DNA of 64,000 nt. Origin: Campylobacter concisus. Its GTDB lineage: Bacteria; Campylobacterota; Campylobacteria; Campylobacterales; Campylobacteraceae. This document shows positions 55,860-64,000 of this stretch, piece by piece. The position numbers were made by a program, and so were the translations under genes. The stretch's first letter is position 1. Each line of letters opens with the position of its first letter. The notes beneath the pieces were generated by a model. It did no database searches, was not told where the DNA came from, and was given only the letters and a program-made list of their open reading frames with translations. The DNA lies in the NCBI RefSeq assembly GCF_003049705.1, contig NZ_PIRF01000001.1:62001-126000 (forward strand). Direction: 5' to 3'.

Positions 55860-56503
55860 TGGAAATTTTAAGAGCGTCTAATCTAGGCTTTGCGTATGAT
55901 TATACGCTCTTTAATAATATAAATTTAACTCTCAATCAAAAACAAAGCATCGCGATAACCGGCGTTAGCGGTTGTGGCAAATCAACGCTCTTACACATAC
56001 TTTCAACACTTTTAAAACCAAATTTTGGCGAGGTCATCTATCAAGATAGATCGATCTATGAGCTTTCTCAAAACGAGCTTTTGGCCATTAGAAGGCTTCA
56101 TTTTGGTATTATTTTCCAGTCACACTATCTTTTTAAAGGATTTAGTGCTTATGAAAATATCGAGCTTGCAAGCATCTTATCTGGCGAAAATATAGAAAAA
56201 AATGATCTTGAAGCGCTTAAAATTTCAAGTGCGATAAATCAAAAAGTTGGCGAGCTAAGCGGCGGCCAGCAGCAGCGTGTGAGTATCGCTAGAGTGCTTA
56301 CTAAAAAGCCAAAGATCATCTTTGCAGACGAGCCAACGGGCAACCTTGATAAGCAGACGGCAAATGAAGTGATGCAAGTTTTATTTGACTATATAAATGA
56401 AAATAACGCTGCCCTTGTTCTAGTTACTCACGACAACGACCTAGCCGCTAAATGCGACAATTCATACAAGCTTGAGAACAAAGAGCTTGTGCAAATTTCT
56501 TAA
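55859..56503 (+). CDS. LolD/FtsE-like ABC transporter ATP-binding protein
   Basis: A 214-residue ATPase of the LolD/MacB/FtsE group. Walker A GVSGCGKST at 38-46, LSGGQQQRVSIARVL signature, Walker B IIFADEPTGNLD and VTHD switch. No permease gene follows, so its partner is elsewhere. In Campylobacter this gene also follows tsf. It likely works with a LolC/E-like or FtsX-like protein. Confidence 0.85.
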   Translation: MEILRASNLGFAYDYTLFNNINLTLNQKQSIAITGVSGCGKSTLLHILSTLLKPNFGEVIYQDRSIYELSQNELLAIRRLHFGIIFQSHYLFKGFSAYENIELASILSGENIEKNDLEALKISSAINQKVGELSGGQQQRVSIARVLTKKPKIIFADEPTGNLDKQTANEVMQVLFDYINENNAALVLVTHDNDLAAKCDNSYKLENKELVQIS

Positions 56504-56564
56504 AATTTAAAAACTAAAATTTATTATTTTATCTTTTTGCTTGCCTGATTAATAGAAAGTTTAG

Positions 56565-57059
56565 ACTACCCACCAACATGTTTTGTATTATTCTTATCAG
56601 CCTTTTGTTTTAAAAATTCCTCTTCTTCTTTTGTAGGGTTATAATCATCTTTTAAAATTTTTTCTTAGTATCAATCTTTTGCTCAAGCATCTTATTTTCA
56701 TAAATTTTTATATATTGGCTTCCAGTATTCAAGGTAATTTCTAAAGCCAGCGCTATATCCTGCATTATAGTGGTAGCTTACACATTTTAGCTCTTTATCA
56801 CTGCCAAGAAGTTTTTTATAGTGGGCATACATCTTTTGAGCTTGTGCTGATATTTTATTGCTATCTATCACATTTGTATGACAGCTAGTGCAGCCATTAT
56901 CACCTATCTCTTTAAATTTACTAGGATCATCACCTTAATTTTGATGGAAATCAATACAATCAAAGCTTAGATACTCGTGATGAGACTTTAGCTTATGTTT
57001 GGCTCTTAGCTCGTTGGAGACTACTATTTTTGTTACGTTTAGATCGTTATTTGTATGTC
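56565..57059 (-). pseudogene. Decayed multihaem c-type cytochrome (NrfH/NapC-like)
   Basis: Minus-strand translation gives RAKHKLKSHHEYLSFDCIDFH, an in-frame stop (TAA near 56936), then a run with GCTSCHTN and later KCVSYHYNAGYSAGFRN. One haem motif (CTSCH) is intact; two others have lost their second Cys (CIDFH, CVSYH). Two frameshifts follow before the last piece, KDDYNPTKEEEEFLKQKAD. The 5' end is missing. The HH-C..CH-CxxCH-CxxCH spacing suits a membrane tetrahaem cytochrome family, but the exact family is uncertain. Nothing else is seen in 56504-57197. Confidence 0.75.
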
Positions 57060-57197
57060 AGTACTAATCTATTAAGATAAATTAATATAAAAAGTGTGTC
57101 AGTGACTACCAATGCGTTATTCTAAAAGAATTTATAAGCGAATAGTCGGACTTTATAATTAGAGAAATTTTGCACTTTATGATAAGAGAGAAGGACT

Positions 57198-57806
57198 TTA
57201 AATTTCTTCTTTGATTTTTTTGTAAAGTTCTAAAATCTCATCTTTTTTAATAATAAAACTATTTTTATTTGCTATTAGATAAGCTGAGCTTTGTATGATA
57301 TCACCAGCGATCTTTAGCCCATTTTGTTTCATGGTTGAGCCAGTTTCGACTACATCAACTATCGCATCGCTTAAGCCAACTAATGGTGCAAGTTCGATCG
57401 AGCCATAAAGCTTAATGATCTTTACAGCTACGGCTTGTTTCGTAAAATAATTTCTTGTTATATTTGGCATTTTTGTGGCTATTTTTAGCTCTGGCTGGTT
57501 TAGATCTAGTTCAGAGTCGTTTTTTATGCCAATACAAACTTTGCACTGTCCGATTTTTAAATCCAGTAGCCTTACAACATTTGGCTTGTGCTCTTCAAGT
57601 ACGTCGAGCCCCACTACACCAATATCAGCCGCACCTTCAGTGACATAAGTTGGGATATCTTGGTTGCGAACCATTAAAAATCTAAAATTTCCTTCTTCAA
57701 GGATTAATTTTCTATCTTCAAATAAAAAACTTGAACCAAAAATTTTTCTAAAAATTTCTAGTGTTGCCTCGGCTATTCTTCCCTTTGGTAGTGCTACTGT
57801 TATCAT
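57198..57806 (-). CDS. hisG: ATP phosphoribosyltransferase, short form
   Basis: A 202-residue HisG with ALPKGRI at the N-terminus, the LVGLSDAIVDVVETGSTMKQNGL phosphoribosyl-diphosphate-binding segment near 145-170, and a natural stop after residue 202. It lacks the C-terminal regulatory ACT-like domain of the long form found in C. jejuni. Short forms need HisZ to work and to be feedback-inhibited; no hisZ is in the window. First step of histidine synthesis. Overlaps coaX by four bases. Confidence 0.9.
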   Translation of the reverse strand: MITVALPKGRIAEATLEIFRKIFGSSFLFEDRKLILEEGNFRFLMVRNQDIPTYVTEGAADIGVVGLDVLEEHKPNVVRLLDLKIGQCKVCIGIKNDSELDLNQPELKIATKMPNITRNYFTKQAVAVKIIKLYGSIELAPLVGLSDAIVDVVETGSTMKQNGLKIAGDIIQSSAYLIANKNSFIIKKDEILELYKKIKEEI

Positions 57807-58432
57807 ATTATCATATCTTTCTTTTCAGTTATTAGCTTTTGCATGGCACGAAAAACTAGCATCTTGTCGCAAATAGCATTTTTAAAAAATTTTGACAAAA
57901 AATCGCCATCTCCACCAGTAAAATAGACTTTTTTATCACCGGCTAGCTTATCTAGTAGAGTTATTATTGGTTTAATAATGCCATAACTCACGGCATCAGC
58001 TGTTTTTTGTGGTAGTGCATCTATGTCAATTTGTGAATTTATAGTAATATCAAGTCGTGGCGAGATACTTTTGTAGGCGTTTAGCATACTTGAAATGCCT
58101 GGCAAGATATATCCTCCAAGATGGATAGAATTTGCCATAATGTCAACTGTTATGGCGCTTCCAGCATCAACGATTACGCCATTATTTATAGAGTAACATG
58201 CTGCGATTCTATCTACACCTAGACCCTGATATATCGTATCAATAGTAAAAAATGGTTCTAGATCCACAAACATCTTATTATCTTTTAAAATATTTAAAAT
58301 TTCATCATTTACGGATATAAAATATACTTTTTTTTCTGGCTTATAGCTTTTAAACTCAGAAATTTTCATACGTGAGATTTTGCCATCTTCTAAAAATGTA
58401 GCGTTAGTATTGCCTATATTACACAAAATCAT
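57803..58432 (-). CDS. coaX: Type III pantothenate kinase
   Basis: A 209-residue ASKHA-fold kinase: LGVDRIAACYSI, VDAGSAITVDIM (near 90-105) and GGYILPGISSML. The N-terminal phosphate motif, normally DIGNT, reads NIGNT: the Asp is Asn5. It phosphorylates pantothenate for CoA synthesis. Overlaps the upstream unknown gene by 14 bases and hisG by four. Confidence 0.88.
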   Translation of the reverse strand: MILCNIGNTNATFLEDGKISRMKISEFKSYKPEKKVYFISVNDEILNILKDNKMFVDLEPFFTIDTIYQGLGVDRIAACYSINNGVIVDAGSAITVDIMANSIHLGGYILPGISSMLNAYKSISPRLDITINSQIDIDALPQKTADAVSYGIIKPIITLLDKLAGDKKVYFTGGDGDFLSKFFKNAICDKMLVFRAMQKLITEKKDMII

Positions 58433-58751
58433 AACATCGCCAATTATTGTCTTGTAGTTCTTTTAAGGCTTTAGAACAAATTTCTGAGCTATAAAATATA
58501 GTTTTTTTTCTTAGATTTGTTTGGAATTTCATCTCTATTTTTTTAGAAATTTCTTCAAGCTCCAAAGCCTCTTTACGTAGCAATCTACTTTTTGCTTTTC
58601 TTAAAAAGATAAGACTATAAAAGCTCTTATTGTCCACTCCCCAAAAGATATCAAGCGTCTTTTTTGTACTAAATTCACTTGTATTAAGTGCTTTGATATC
58701 TTTTAAAAGGATTTTTTTGGCTTCAAAAAGCTCCCAAATTTTTTGGTTCAT
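58419..58751 (-). CDS. Unknown protein in the coaX operon
   Basis: A 110-residue basic, helical protein, no signal peptide. It has a SLIFLRKAKSRLLRKEALELEEISKKIE helix in the middle. No family recognised. It overlaps the upstream lipoprotein gene by four bases and coaX by 14, so it is co-translated. Confidence 0.65.
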   Translation of the reverse strand: MNQKIWELFEAKKILLKDIKALNTSEFSTKKTLDIFWGVDNKSFYSLIFLRKAKSRLLRKEALELEEISKKIEMKFQTNLRKKTIFYSSEICSKALKELQDNNWRCYDFV

Positions 58752-59755
58752 TGCCCTAAATTAACAAGTTCATTATCATAATAAAAGGTATCATTGCCCA
58801 TAAAGCTTTTATCTTTTATCTCATCGCTAAATTCATAAATTTCAGCTCCACTGAGGTCTAAATTTGTTTTTATAACGTAGCCTGTTTTTTCGATTATGTA
58901 GAGCTTATTATTGATAATAGTAGCTGCTGAGAAGATGGCAAATTTGAAATTTACTTTATTTTGCTCTTTTAGCATAAGATTTGTTCTTACGATCGTACCA
59001 TCTTTTTTAAAGATATAAATTTCATCGTTATTAACTAGTACATCTTTGATCTCACCGTCATAATAAACCGTTTGACTTGGGTTAATGACGATTAGTTTTT
59101 TTGCTGTTGCTGCAATTAGATTATCGCCCTCAACGCCTAAGAATATGATGTTATTAAAGAAATTTTCAGAGCTTACGACCACGTCACGTAAAATTCTACC
59201 AGTCTCTTTTTGTACTATATAAATTTTGCCATCTAATGCCGGATAAACGATAAGCGAGCTCATAAAAAATGGTGCTACGACCCTTGAATCAACCGCTGCT
59301 ATATTAGACGAGCTATATTCCATTATTGTTGTTGCGGTATTTATGTCTATTAGATAGATGTGGTTTGCCGTGCTGATAGCTGCTAATAGGTTTTGATCAA
59401 GAGAAGCAGCAACGATTGCTGTTGGAAATTTATTGCTATAAACGCTGTGTCCACTAGGATCTGTCACATTTAGATCGCCATTTATACTAGCTGATATGAT
59501 AAAGCCGTTGTTTTCATTTAAGAAATTAAAATTTTCAGGCAACTTGATGTTTGTATTTAGACCGTTTTTGGTGATGATATTGCCGTTGTCAAGAGTGGCG
59601 CCATTTGCATTTGCTGATTTGATATAAGATGGCATATCTTTTGACAAAGAAATTTTGCCAGAGGTTTGAGCTGGCTCGAAATATTGTCTTTTTGTGCCAC
59701 ATCCGCTTAAAACTAAAGCCAAGGCAAAAGCCAAGAAAAGAGTAATTTTTTTCAT
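58748..59755 (-). CDS. BamB-like beta-propeller lipoprotein
   Basis: A 335-residue protein with a lipobox (LSGC near residue 19) and repeated beta blades such as NHIYLIDINTATT, GKIYIVQKETGRIL, and KKLIVINPSQTVYYDG. This is the PQQ-like propeller of BamB, which assists the outer-membrane BAM complex. The adjacent yfgM-like gene supports this, because yfgM and bamB are neighbours in E. coli. Identity is inferred from context and fold. Confidence 0.7.
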   Translation of the reverse strand: MKKITLFLAFALALVLSGCGTKRQYFEPAQTSGKISLSKDMPSYIKSANANGATLDNGNIITKNGLNTNIKLPENFNFLNENNGFIISASINGDLNVTDPSGHSVYSNKFPTAIVAASLDQNLLAAISTANHIYLIDINTATTIMEYSSSNIAAVDSRVVAPFFMSSLIVYPALDGKIYIVQKETGRILRDVVVSSENFFNNIIFLGVEGDNLIAATAKKLIVINPSQTVYYDGEIKDVLVNNDEIYIFKKDGTIVRTNLMLKEQNKVNFKFAIFSAATIINNKLYIIEKTGYVIKTNLDLSGAEIYEFSDEIKDKSFMGNDTFYYDNELVNLGQ

Positions 59756-60318
59756 TATTTTATTCCCTGATAGTGTTTTAAATTTTTAACTAAAGTTTGA
59801 AGTTGAGAGTCGAGTGAAATTTTATTAAACTCATCATTTGCTTCTTTGATTTTGTTTTGTTTTAAAAGCTCAAAACCTTTTAAAAGTGTGCTATATTCGC
59901 TTAAAATCTGAGTGTTTGCATTACCATTTTGTGAAAGAATGATATCTTTTACTATAGGATTTACTTTTAAATTTGCAAGTTCACTAATGCCATTTGTCTC
60001 ATTTTTATCAAGCTTTTGCTGAAGTGAAAAAAGTGCATATAAATTTGGTTCTTTTTCTTTTAAAATGCTTAAGGCATTTGCATCGTTTGGATTTAAAATG
60101 AGCTTTGAGTAAGCCAAATTTGCATCTTCAATTCTATTATCATTTATTATTTTGTTCGAATAAAATCCAATAATTGCAATGACGGCAACGATAATGGCAA
60201 TTATCATAAATTTTTTATACTTTCTAAAGAAACGCTCACCTTTGATCATGCTTTCTAAAAACTGTTCTTGAGCACCAATCTCTTGTTTTATCTGTGTTAG
60301 ATCTTCTTTTATAGCCAA
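59755..60318 (-). CDS. YfgM-like membrane protein with TPR-type helices
   Basis: A 187-residue protein: a cytoplasmic N-terminus, one helix (about 35-55), and a periplasmic region of helix pairs (NLAYSKLILNPNDANALSILKEKE; STLLKGFELLKQNKIKEANDEFNKI) like the tetratricopeptide fold of YfgM. In E. coli YfgM works with periplasmic chaperones at the translocon. It opens the operon and overlaps the BamB-like gene by one base. Confidence 0.7.
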   Translation of the reverse strand: MAIKEDLTQIKQEIGAQEQFLESMIKGERFFRKYKKFMIIAIIVAVIAIIGFYSNKIINDNRIEDANLAYSKLILNPNDANALSILKEKEPNLYALFSLQQKLDKNETNGISELANLKVNPIVKDIILSQNGNANTQILSEYSTLLKGFELLKQNKIKEANDEFNKISLDSQLQTLVKNLKHYQGIK

Positions 60319-60445
60319 CGCTTTTCCTTTATTTTTAAAAAATTTTAATTCGCAGATTTTAACATAATTAAATTAAAACTATCCCAAAATTAAAGCTTGA
60401 ATGTGATATAATGGCTCAAAATTAATTAATAAGGTTACTTATATA

Positions 60446-60733
60446 ATGCAAATAGATGATACTCTTTTAAATAAATTAGAAAAACTTTCTGCCTTACAAA
60501 TCAGTGATGAAAAAAGAGAAGAAGTAAAAAAACAACTAAGTGAGATTGTATCTTTTGTTGATATTTTAAACGAACTTGATCTAAGCAGCGATGAAGCTGT
60601 AGTTAGCTCTATAAAAGGTGGCACACCTTTAAGAGAAGATGAGCCAAGACCAAGCGATGTGATTGATACGATCTTGAAATACGCTCCTTCGCGTGAAGGG
60701 CATTTTTTTGCTGTACCAAAAATAATAGAATAA
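60446..60733 (+). CDS. gatC: Aspartyl/glutamyl-tRNA amidotransferase subunit C
   Basis: A 95-residue GatC: the helical LEKLSALQIS...KKQLSEIVSFVDIL start, and the APSREGHFFAVPKIIE end. It helps GatAB amidate Glu-tRNA(Gln) and Asp-tRNA(Asn). In C. jejuni gatC is followed by cvpA and fur; here pilT intervenes. Confidence 0.92.
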   Translation: MQIDDTLLNKLEKLSALQISDEKREEVKKQLSEIVSFVDILNELDLSSDEAVVSSIKGGTPLREDEPRPSDVIDTILKYAPSREGHFFAVPKIIE

Positions 60734-60743
60734 TGGTAAAAAT

Positions 60744-61883
60744 ATGGATCTAATCGAACAGCTTCAGGCAAAGAATTTAAGTGTAAAAATACCAGAAGAT
60801 AATAGCCTTAATAATCTTGCTGGCGATATAAAAACACTTTTAAAAACTGTTGTGAGTGATAAGGCAAGCGATCTTCACCTTGTTTCAAGATCTGAGCCGC
60901 AAATAAGAGTAGATGGTGCTTTAAAGCCTATTGATTTTGGCGTGCTAAGAGGCAAGGATATAGAGAATTTATGTTTTGCTTTGATTACTGATGAACAAAA
61001 AAGTGAACTTGAGAATAATAAAGAGCTTGACTTTGCGATCGAGCTTCCAGATATTGGTCGCTTTCGTGGCAACTATTACTATACCATGAATGGTGATTTA
61101 GCTGCTGCTTTTCGTATAATCCCAATAAATATCCCATCTCTTGATGAGTTAAATGCCCCACAAATTTTTAAACATATTATTAAGCGTGAAAAAGGTCTTA
61201 TTTTGGTTACCGGACCAACAGGAAGTGGTAAATCAACAACTCTTGCAGCCATGCTTAATGAGATAAATTTAAATTATAGAAAGCATATTATTACAATTGA
61301 GGATCCAGTCGAGTTTGTGCATAACAATAAAAAAGCCCTATTTTCTCATAGAAATATCGGCACTGACGCAACTTCTTATTCAAGGGCTCTAAAATCTGCG
61401 GTTCGTGAAGACCCAGATATCATACTTGTGGGCGAGATGAGAGATAGAGAAACGATTTCAACGGCTATTACGGCGGCTGAGACTGGACACTTAGTCTTTG
61501 GTACGCTTCACACAAATTCAGCCATTCAAACTATAAATAGGATCGTTGATAGTTTCGATGGAAGTGAGCAATTACAAGTAAGAAATATGCTTAGTGTTTC
61601 GCTAACTGCTGTCGTTTCACAAAGTCTGATCCCAAAGATAGGCGGTGGAAGGTGCGCTGTGCATGAAATTTTAATAAACAATATGGCTATCTCAAACTTG
61701 ATACGTGAAAACAAAATACATCAAATTTACTCTCAGATGCAGCTAAATCAACAACAAACTGGTATGAGTACGCAAACCCAGGCTTTGATGAAAGTACTAA
61801 AAGAGGGTAAGATTACAAAAGAAAATGCGCTAGCTTATTCAACTAGCCAGCAAGAACTTCAAAATTTAATAGGAACTATATAA
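60744..61883 (+). CDS. pilT: PilT-type retraction ATPase
   Basis: A 379-residue hexameric secretion ATPase. Walker A GPTGSGKST at 157-165, Asp box EDPVEF, Walker B ILVGEMRD, His box TAAETGHLVFGTLHT and AISNLIRE, the C-terminal PilT signature. It would drive type IV pilus retraction, but no other pilus gene is in the window. It is 10 bases after gatC and its stop overlaps the next ATG. Confidence 0.92.
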   Translation: MDLIEQLQAKNLSVKIPEDNSLNNLAGDIKTLLKTVVSDKASDLHLVSRSEPQIRVDGALKPIDFGVLRGKDIENLCFALITDEQKSELENNKELDFAIELPDIGRFRGNYYYTMNGDLAAAFRIIPINIPSLDELNAPQIFKHIIKREKGLILVTGPTGSGKSTTLAAMLNEINLNYRKHIITIEDPVEFVHNNKKALFSHRNIGTDATSYSRALKSAVREDPDIILVGEMRDRETISTAITAAETGHLVFGTLHTNSAIQTINRIVDSFDGSEQLQVRNMLSVSLTAVVSQSLIPKIGGGRCAVHEILINNMAISNLIRENKIHQIYSQMQLNQQQTGMSTQTQALMKVLKEGKITKENALAYSTSQQELQNLIGTI

Positions 61884-62494
61884 TGGATTTAGTAACGTGG
61901 TTTGATATTATTATTATTGCTCTTGTCTTGATGCTTGGCATAAAAGGCATATTAAATGGACTTATCAAAGAAGCTTTCGGGCTTATCGGACTTATCGGTG
62001 GCTTAATTATAGCTAGCAGGTTTTCAGATCTATCTGGTGAGTTTATAACTAAAAATATATATAAATTTGAAAATCCTTCGTTTTTACAGTTTGTTGCATT
62101 TATCTCTCTTTGGCTAGTTTTCTGGATAGTTTGCTTGCTAGTTGGTAAATTTTTATCAAAAATAGTTTCAGTAAGCGGACTTGGTTTTTTGGATAGACTT
62201 GGTGGATTTGTTATGGGAAGTGGAAAAATTTTCTTAACATTTTCGGCAGTAGTTGCTGTGATATCTGGCACTTCGCTAAATAATATAATTGCTCCTTATT
62301 TTGCGAACAGTAAAGTTTATCCGGTTTTGATAGAAACTGGCAAATGGATAACAAACCTTGATGTAAAAAATATCAAAAGTGAGTTAGATGAGATAGTGGC
62401 AAGACCAATGGATACAAATAAAACTGATGCATTTATCTCAATGGATGCAAATGCTAGTGTAAATACCGACTCTAATATCACAAAAGGGGAATAA
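61883..62494 (+). CDS. CvpA family membrane protein
   Basis: A 203-residue protein with four helices and the CvpA plan: [34 protein letters not shown] and a [14 protein letters not shown] turn. The C-terminal tail is hydrophilic. CvpA is linked to colicin V export and envelope stress. In Campylobacter it precedes fur, as here (one-base gap). Confidence 0.82.
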   Translation: MDLVTWFDIIIIALVLMLGIKGILNGLIKEAFGLIGLIGGLIIASRFSDLSGEFITKNIYKFENPSFLQFVAFISLWLVFWIVCLLVGKFLSKIVSVSGLGFLDRLGGFVMGSGKIFLTFSAVVAVISGTSLNNIIAPYFANSKVYPVLIETGKWITNLDVKNIKSELDEIVARPMDTNKTDAFISMDANASVNTDSNITKGE

Positions 62495-62495
62495 A

Positions 62496-62963
62496 ATGAT
62501 AGAAAATTTAGAATATGATGCGTTGCTTGAGAAATTCAAAAGAGTGCTTCGCGACAATGGTTTAAAATATACGAAACAGCGTGAAATTTTACTAAAAACG
62601 CTATACAACAATGGCGAACACTTTACTCCAGAAAGACTTTATCTTTTTATAAAAGAGACACACCCTGAGCTAAATATTGGTATCGCAACTGTTTATAGAA
62701 CACTAAATCTACTTGAAGAATCAGAGATGGTGACATCAATCAGCTTTGGTTCACAAGGCAAAAAATTTGAGCTTGCTACAAAGCCACATCACGATCATAT
62801 GATATGCAGAAAATGTGGTCTTATCATAGAATTTGAAGATCCAATGATAGAAAAAAGACAAATCAGTATCGCAAAAGATCATGGCTTTAAACTAACCGGT
62901 CATATGATGCAGCTTTATGGAATTTGTGAAAAATGCTCAAAAAATAATATAAAGGGAAAGTAA
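62496..62963 (+). CDS. fur: Ferric uptake regulator Fur
   Basis: A 155-residue Fur with a winged HTH ([25 protein letters not shown]), the HHDH metal motif ([13 protein letters not shown], near 95-107) and a second Cys pair (CEKC, near 147-150). It represses iron-uptake genes with Fe2+. Candidate sites occur upstream of the flavodoxin operon at 7710-7769. Cotranscribed with lysS (one-base gap). Confidence 0.94.
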   Translation: MIENLEYDALLEKFKRVLRDNGLKYTKQREILLKTLYNNGEHFTPERLYLFIKETHPELNIGIATVYRTLNLLEESEMVTSISFGSQGKKFELATKPHHDHMICRKCGLIIEFEDPMIEKRQISIAKDHGFKLTGHMMQLYGICEKCSKNNIKGK

Positions 62964-62964
62964 G

Positions 62965-64000
62965 GTGATATTTGACAATCAACATGAGATTCAACGACTA
63001 CAAAGCATAGACGAGCTAAGAAATTTAGGAATTAATCCATATCCGCATTTTCTTAGAAGAGATATGAATATCTCTAAATTTAGACTAAAATTTAATTACA
63101 TTAATGATACAGAAGAAAAAAAGGCCGAAGGTCAGCTAGTAGGTCTTGCAGGTAGAATAAAACTAATTCGTGATGCTGGAAAAGCGGTTTTTGCAAATAT
63201 CGAAGATGAAGATGGAAATTTACAAATTTACTTTAGCAATAAAACGCTTGATCCAGAGTGGTTTAAAATCGTTAAAAAATACGTAGAGATAGGCGATATC
63301 GTCTATGTCAGAGGTTATGCATTTATAACAAGAACTGGCGAATTTTCCATGCATGTAAGCGAGCTTAGCCTTGCTTCAAAGTCGATAAGTCCACTTCCTG
63401 AGAAGTATCATGGTCTAGTTGATGTTGAGACAAGATATCGCCAAAGATATCTTGATATGATAATGAATCCTGAAGTTAGAGCTGATTTTAAAAGACGCTC
63501 AGTGATTATAAGTACGATTAGAAGATTTTTTGAAGAAAAAGGCTTTTTAGAAGTTGAAACTCCGATGCTACACCCAATAGCAGGCGGTGCAAACGCCAAG
63601 CCATTTATCACTTTTCACAATGCCCTTGGAGTAGAGAGATATCTAAGGATCGCACCTGAGCTATACCTCAAACGCCTTATAGTAGGTGGCTTTGAGGCTG
63701 TTTATGAGATGAATAGAAATTTTAGAAACGAAGGTATGGATCTTACTCACAATCCTGAGTTTACAAGTATAGAGTTTTACTGGGCATACCACAACTACCA
63801 CGATTTAATGGGTATCACAGAGGATCTTTTTAATGTCATTTTAGACAAGCTAGATATGGAAAAAGTTGTAAATTTTGATGGCATGGAAATTGATTTTAGT
63901 AAGCCATTTAAGCGAATAAGCTACAAAAAAGCTCTCGTTGAGATCGGCGGACTAGATGAGAATATCATAAACGATAAAGATAAAATTTTAGCAAAACTAA
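62965..64000 (+). CDS. lysS: Lysyl-tRNA synthetase (partial, C-terminus beyond window)
   Basis: A class II synthetase open to the window end, about 345 codons. Start is GTG, after GGGAAAGTAAG; the frame begins with [19 protein letters not shown]. The OB-fold anticodon domain precedes motif 1 ([12 protein letters not shown]) and motif 2 ([18 protein letters not shown]). Charges tRNA(Lys). Confidence 0.94.
   Translation, partial: MIFDNQHEIQRLQSIDELRNLGINPYPHFLRRDMNISKFRLKFNYINDTEEKKAEGQLVGLAGRIKLIRDAGKAVFANIEDEDGNLQIYFSNKTLDPEWFKIVKKYVEIGDIVYVRGYAFITRTGEFSMHVSELSLASKSISPLPEKYHGLVDVETRYRQRYLDMIMNPEVRADFKRRSVIISTIRRFFEEKGFLEVETPMLHPIAGGANAKPFITFHNALGVERYLRIAPELYLKRLIVGGFEAVYEMNRNFRNEGMDLTHNPEFTSIEFYWAYHNYHDLMGITEDLFNVILDKLDMEKVVNFDGMEIDFSKPFKRISYKKALVEIGGLDENIINDKDKILAKL

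Noticed and set aside
57198-57806. hisG as a truncated pseudogene
   Set aside because: Length and clean end match the known short-form HisG; there is no trace of a lost C-terminal domain downstream.

Overview
The window is a low-GC, gene-dense stretch of a Campylobacter chromosome (Campylobacterota). The gene set and order fit a C. concisus-like species, judged from memory of the genus and not from a search. Genus markers are a CiaB homologue, petABC with a di-haem PetC, the DUF2325-unknown-fldA operon, and the order gatC-(pilT)-cvpA-fur-lysS. There are no rRNA or tRNA genes, no CRISPR array, no recognisable insertion sequence and no phage.

Layout. 1-6.4 kb: a mosaic in which GC-richer pieces (a partial YwqK-like secreted protein, a decayed glycosylase copy, and the 1,200-residue pyruvate:flavodoxin oxidoreductase) alternate with AT-rich genes (DUF4198, intact DNA glycosylase). 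6.5-12.5 kb: an MFS exporter; an iron-regulated DUF2325-unknown-flavodoxin operon behind two Fur-box-like sites; a polar amino acid ABC importer with two tandem binding proteins and the tail of a third. 12.6-23.2 kb: an LplT-Aas fusion for lysophospholipid repair, mnmG, petABC (cytochrome bc1), a ~690-base non-coding region full of repeats and hairpins, a small protein and a metallo-beta-lactamase-fold hydrolase.

23.5-34.9 kb: the largest functional block, a formate hydrogenlyase-type [NiFe] hydrogenase operon hyfABC-EFGHI-hycH-hycI without hyfD, followed by the formate channel focA and a convergent Crp/Fnr-family regulator. A 32-codon ORF with a strong ribosome binding site overlaps the hyfA start and is absent from the long-ORF list. 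35-45.8 kb: thioesterase, CiaB (with a zinc-peptidase-like HEFGH signature), two membrane GGDEF-EAL proteins of which the second looks catalytically dead, dimeric dUTPase and small membrane or unknown proteins. 45.9-56.5 kb: fatty-acid genes fabG-acpP-fabF-accA, a CbrC/DUF1963 pair, ribE-pgeF, a second DUF4198 gene, rpsB-tsf and a LolD-like ATPase. 56.5-64 kb: a decayed multihaem cytochrome, the compact operon yfgM-like/bamB-like/unknown/coaX/hisG on the minus strand, then gatC-pilT-cvpA-fur-lysS on the plus strand, with lysS cut by the window end.

How it fits together. The window is rich in microaerobic and anaerobic energy metabolism. Pyruvate oxidoreductase reduces flavodoxin, formate is moved by FocA and may feed Hyf, and quinol is oxidised by the bc1 complex. 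Fur, encoded at 62.5 kb, probably controls the flavodoxin operon at 7.8 kb. I see no clearly new defence or mobile system. The best leads are the hyfA leader ORF with its promoter dyad, the repeat region behind petC, the peptidase-like signature in CiaB, and the active/dead GGDEF-EAL pair.
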